Assembly (NCBI RefSeq): GCF_001540865.1
Contig: NC_033642.1
Location: forward strand, 529,450 to 593,449
Source: Ananas comosus
Taxonomy: Eukaryota; Streptophyta; Magnoliopsida; Poales; Bromeliaceae
Direction of reading: 5' to 3'
Length of the DNA stretch: 64,000 nt
Shown here: in pieces, positions 60,468 through 64,000 of the stretch
How the letters are laid out: the number at the start of each line of letters is the position of its first letter
Numbering within the stretch: the first letter of the stretch is position 1
Translations under genes and position numbers: made by a program
Notes under the pieces: generated by a model
Told to the model about the DNA's origin: nothing
The model's input: only the letters and a program-made list of their open reading frames with translations
Databases searched by the model: none

Positions 60468-60830
60468 GGTAAAAATGTATGAAATTTATCTCAACTATGG
60501 ACCATTTGGATTTGGCCACGCAATCTTTCAAAATTTTGAATTTGCTATATAATCTTTCAATTTGTTCAATTCGAATTAGTCAATAGCACTTTAACTTAAG
60601 AATTTGAATACATTGTTTATCTTTACAGATTTTAATTAATGCATTCTTATGTAATTCTCACAACTATAAGTTCATTAAAGCAAGCAATTAGCTTAATTTT
60701 TGGAGTTAAAGCATTGTTGACTGACTTAAATCGAACAAATAAAAAATTAGGTACTATAATTAAAATATTGAAAGATTAGATAGTTAATCTAACTGTTCTA
60801 TAGTTCAGATAAGTTCTATAAATTTTTACC
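60468..60830. mobile_element. MITE, same family as 47672-48002
   Basis: The ends GGTAAAAATGTATGAAATTT and (reverse complement of the right end) GGTAAAAATTTATAGAACTT form a terminal inverted repeat. The arms continue with 'CTCAACTATGGACCATTTGG' against 'ATCTGAACTATAGAACAGTT'. No certain target duplication is visible. Confidence 0.55.
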
Positions 60831-61199
60831 AATATAAAAGAAAGGGAAAGGACTTGACATTTGCTCTTTGATATCCAACATCAAGTAAAACAAATATGCT
60901 TTCTTTGTCACATAGTTTTCTCTCTTTGACCAAAAAAAAGTGGGTTGAGTACACAGCAAAATGCAATTTGAATTCTACTATCCATGGAAACCTGTTACTA
61001 CTGTGTTTAACATCACAAGTACTTGATCAAATATTGAAAAGGATTTGATCAAAACTATATGATTGTTGCTAAAAAATAATCCATGTTCTATGAGCTAGTT
61101 TAGATTAATAGCACTAAACTTTTTGTGCTGTTCAGTTGGATGATTGAGTATCGGATTTGACAATCGATACTATAAAATATAATTAATATAATTTAGGAT
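60831..61199. other. Spacer, no feature recognised
   Basis: AT-rich DNA without recognised coding or repeat signals. Confidence 0.5.
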
Positions 61200-62000
61200 A
61201 TTTAAACTTTATAATATTTGGCACGTGTGACGCCAGGGTTCCCAAGGAAAGTCACCGTTTTTAAAATTATTCTGCCTTGTTCAATCTTTTTAAACTTTTC
61301 GGCCTAACCACCATCCAAAATGCTATAACCGGATTATGAAATTTAGCCCAGCTATATCATATGTATAGGACTATTCAAAATCATGGGAGCGTCGTATTTT
61401 TTTTCCTTTTTAAGTTTGAACATCTTCGCCAGACTTAAGCACACTGACAATCATTAGGCCATGTGAGTCTCGTCTCGCTAAACTTAGTCAATTTTGTGAG
61501 AAGGCACTTTCCACCCACAATGGTTGTCTTCTTTAAATTTTGATATTCTCGTCAGACTCGAGTAGACTGAAAAACATCAGACAATGTGATCGAGCCGTGT
61601 TCCACACACATCGGTCGTTCTCTTTAGGCTCTGATATTCTCATCAGGCTCGAACACACTGATAAACATTAGGCAATATAAGCTTCCTCTCACTAGTCTTA
61701 GCCGATCTGGTGGGAAGCCGCATTCTACCCGTAACATTCATCAGCCGGGGAGCTACGCTCTTGCCCACTGTATGATCCTAGCTCAACCGAGGGCTCCAAT
61801 ACGAACTATGATGCCTCGCTTCTTACGGCGATTACCTATCCAAAAATTACTCTAATTCTAAGCTCATTCAACATTTTTAACCTTTTGGACCTAGCAACCA
61901 CTAAAAATAATATAGCCAGTTTAAAATATTTAGCCATATATGCTAATACCTTATATATAATATTATTCCAAATCCTAAGAGTGTCACAATAAGGTCCCAA
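61200..62000. repeat. Unclassified repeat with three diverged internal subrepeats
   Basis: The sequence is less AT-rich than its surroundings. Three subunits begin near 61425, 61545 and 61625 and share 'TC(G/A)(C/T)CAG(A/G)CT(T/C)(G/A)A..A.ACTGA.AA.CAT(T/C)AG.C(A)ATGTGA'-like content. GTGTGACGCC at the left and GTGTCAC at the right could be worn ends of an LTR or DNA element. No open frame of note exists. Confidence 0.4.
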
Positions 62001-62298
62001 ATTCAAAATCCTAATTGCTTCACATTTTCAGTTAAATTTATTTCTAAAACTAACAAACGAAGCGGTAGTATAATACCATCCTCTAAAAAAAAATTCATTA
62101 TTTTTTGACATTACTTATTTACTAAAAGCGCCCTCAAAAGTGAATTTCCTAATTATATGTATTTTTTCAAATCTACTATCGTCTAGCTTATTTCCGGCTC
62201 TGATATCGATTGTTGGAAGTGTGATTTTTTTTTTATATCAATTGTTGAAAGTTGAAACAAGTACTTATGCTAATACTGATCATATGTAAAGATTCAAA

Positions 62299-63069
62299 GG
62301 GCTTTTTTTGCATTTAGCCCCTGGCAAATTTTTATTTTAAAAATAGCCCTATCAAAATTTAATTTGCAAAAATGGCCCTAGACCTGCCACGCAGGCGCCA
62401 CATCAGCGCCACGCGGGTGGGGCTGGGGGCGGTAGTTAAGTTAAACATGGTGAACCATTCACCGTGTTTAGACACGGTGAATGATTCACCGTGTTTAGTA
62501 CGTATTTTTTATATATTGAAAAGAGGAATAGGGAATTTGTATTCCTTTTCTTCTCTTTTTCAAAAATCCGAACCCGAACCCGAAAATCAAATTAAAATGC
62601 AAACCCGGATCCCAATCCGACGGATTTTAAAAATTCATACCGATATCCATATCCGACCAAAAACTCGAAACCCAAACCTCAACCCTGCGGGTTTTAAAAA
62701 TCTATACCATTAGATGAAAATCTAAGAAATAAAAATTATTAAATATTTTATATATTGTATAAATAAATAAAAATAAATTATGTATATATATATATATATA
62801 AAATTTATTCGGGTTTGAATTCGGATAATATTTCGGATATCCATACCTATTGACATCCTTACTCCCTATTCCTCTTTTCAATATACAAAAAATACGTACT
62901 AAACACAGTGAACCATTCACTTCAACTTACCACACGAGCCCCGATCCCGCCCGCGTGGCGCTGACGTGGCGCCTGTGTAGCAGGCCCAGGGTCATTTTTG
63001 CAAATTAAATTTTGACAGAGCTAATTTTAAAATAAAAATTTGCTAGGAGGCTAAATGCAAAAAAAGCCC
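62299..63069. mobile_element. Mutator-like MITE with 9-bp TSD and palindromes (copy B)
   Basis: The TIR GGGCTTTTTTTGCATTTAG is matched by GGGCTTTTTTTGCATTTAG on the reverse complement of the right end. The exact direct flanks AGATTCAAA are at 62290-62298 and 63070-63078. The GC-rich subterminal segments and the CACGGTGAA(C/T) palindromes are shared with copy A at 19717-20385. Its two halves are further inverted around a segment at about 62565-62860 that has CCGAACCCGAA / GGATATCC-rich sequence typical of a separate inserted repeat. Confidence 0.88.
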
Positions 63070-63159
63070 AGATTCAAATAAAGTTTCAAACATAGACCTT
63101 TTTTGATATATTGACGTTCTATTAAGATCTGGTCAAGTTTTTCGTATTTCGGCTTCCTT

Positions 63160-63430
63160 GCTCTGATACCACTTGTTGAAAGAAGAGGAATATTATAGCG
63201 AATTAAACTAAAACTTTATTAAATATTCTTTAACTAAATTTCAATGATGGATTATTTTTCACACATTTACAACAGTCTACATATAAGCGTAAACCAAAAA
63301 TTTTAATAGCAATAATTGAATAAGATTTAAACTTATCTTTTATGTCTAACTAATAAAAATATTAAGAAACAAATCTGACGGAAATAAATCTAAACTTATC
63401 AAAAATATTAGATTACTTATCAACAGGGTG
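63160..63430 (-). mobile_element. LTR-retrotransposon relic with tRNA-Met primer-binding site
   Basis: On the minus strand TGGTATCAGAGC (63171-63160), identical to the usual plant initiator-tRNA-Met primer-binding motif, directly follows a sequence ending CTTTCAACAAG. The LTR would therefore lie at higher coordinates, with its outer end not identified. Similar 'GGCTCTGATAT' sequence occurs at 62195-62206. No coding part remains. Confidence 0.45.
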
Positions 63431-63479
63431 TAATTTTAGAATAGTATATAGGTGAGGGGGTTATCCCATTTTTACCCAT

Positions 63480-64000
63480 GAAGGAGCCTCACCTAACCTT
63501 TATTTATTAGTCGTCGATTTGGGCTTCGGCTACTGCTTCTGCTTCGGAGAAAAGGACCCCCACCAAACACCCGAAACTCAGGAGTCGCGACCGAGATCGA
63601 GGGAGAGATCCAAGGTTTTTTTTTTTTTTCTTTTTCTTTTTTACTCCAATTTATGTAATTTCCCCCCTATTCTTAATCAAATTGGCTTTGTGGGTTTTTT
63701 TTATTTTTAATGTTTTTGTTAGATTTGATGTTGGGATCATGAAATTCGTTGATTTTTTGCTTTGTGGGTTTTTGTCCATGGATCTTGTTGTTGCCCTATT
63801 GCTTGTGTAGATGCAATTTTTAGTGTCCCATTAAGAAAAGTTCCGATTTTTACTTCTTTTTTTTTGGGTATTAATGAAGTTATTTTTCTAGTGGAATCCT
63901 TGTCACTTGAAATTTGCCTGTGTAGATGCAATATTTAGTGTCCCCATTAGGCAAAGTTCCAATTTTTTTTCCGTTTTTTGGGGGGATTAATGAAGTTATT
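63480..64000 (+). other. Possible 5'UTR / first exon and leader intron of a gene beyond the window
   Basis: After AT-rich spacer, a C/G-richer stretch (63505-63614) ends in GATCCAAG/GTTTTTTT, a possible donor, and is followed by T-rich intron-like DNA. There is no ATG in the open stretch, so if it is an exon it is untranslated. A short near-duplicate ('TGTGTAGATGCAATTTTTAG' / 'TGTGTAGATGCAATATTTAG') occurs at 63805 and 63920. Confidence 0.35.

Overview
The window is nuclear DNA from a flowering plant. I infer a monocot, because the 5' exons of the NO VEIN-like and PPR genes are very GC-rich while their 3' parts are AT-rich. The species cannot be fixed from the sequence. Intron-rich genes are separated by AT-rich spacers full of small non-autonomous transposons.

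Four complete protein-coding genes could be modelled exon by exon with consistent splice phases: (1) a NO VEIN (NOV) homologue on + (1024-15550, 13 exons, 2702 codons); (2) the ribosome-biogenesis GTPase BMS1 on + (25890-37008, 18 coding exons, 1193 codons, with a 5'UTR intron and one AT-AC intron of U12 type); (3) a P-class pentatricopeptide-repeat protein like Arabidopsis At5g27270/EMB976 on - (47382-41237, 8 exons, 1085 codons); (4) an extra-large G-protein alpha subunit (XLG) on - (53876-48677, 9 coding exons, 861 codons). A fifth locus on - (16389-18828) keeps two clean exons of a telobox-type Myb/SANT domain but looks decayed upstream. The genes are independent housekeeping or developmental loci; nothing suggests that they act in one pathway.

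Layout: 1-1023 transposon end, microsatellites and NOV promoter; 1024-15550 NOV, with a repeat-packed intron 3; 16389-18828 Myb-like remnant; 18.9-22.6 kb transposon block with a palindrome-bearing MITE and a 1.8-kb foldback element; 22.9-23.3 kb 5'UTR-like sequence with two tandem duplications and no gene body; 25.2-37.0 kb BMS1, with hAT-like and Mutator-like MITEs in its introns; 37-41.2 kb MITE relics, a miniature LTR (TRIM/SMART-like) element and a LINE reverse-transcriptase remnant; 41.2-47.4 kb PPR gene; 48.7-54.5 kb XLG with a duplicated leader; 54.6-63.5 kb nested MITEs; 63.5-64 kb possible first exon of a further gene.

The most notable non-gene signal is a set of non-autonomous elements with exact 9-bp target-site duplications (Mutator-like). 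Two of them share the same ends and carry arrays of a 27-bp palindrome. Another is an almost complete 1.8-kb hairpin. One element has a relative of its own family inserted in it, and another is interrupted by a Tourist-like element. The best gene-level oddities are the AT-AC intron of BMS1, two GC-AG introns (XLG and PPR) and the degenerate G motifs of XLG. I found no rRNA, tRNA, CRISPR or bacterial-type features.
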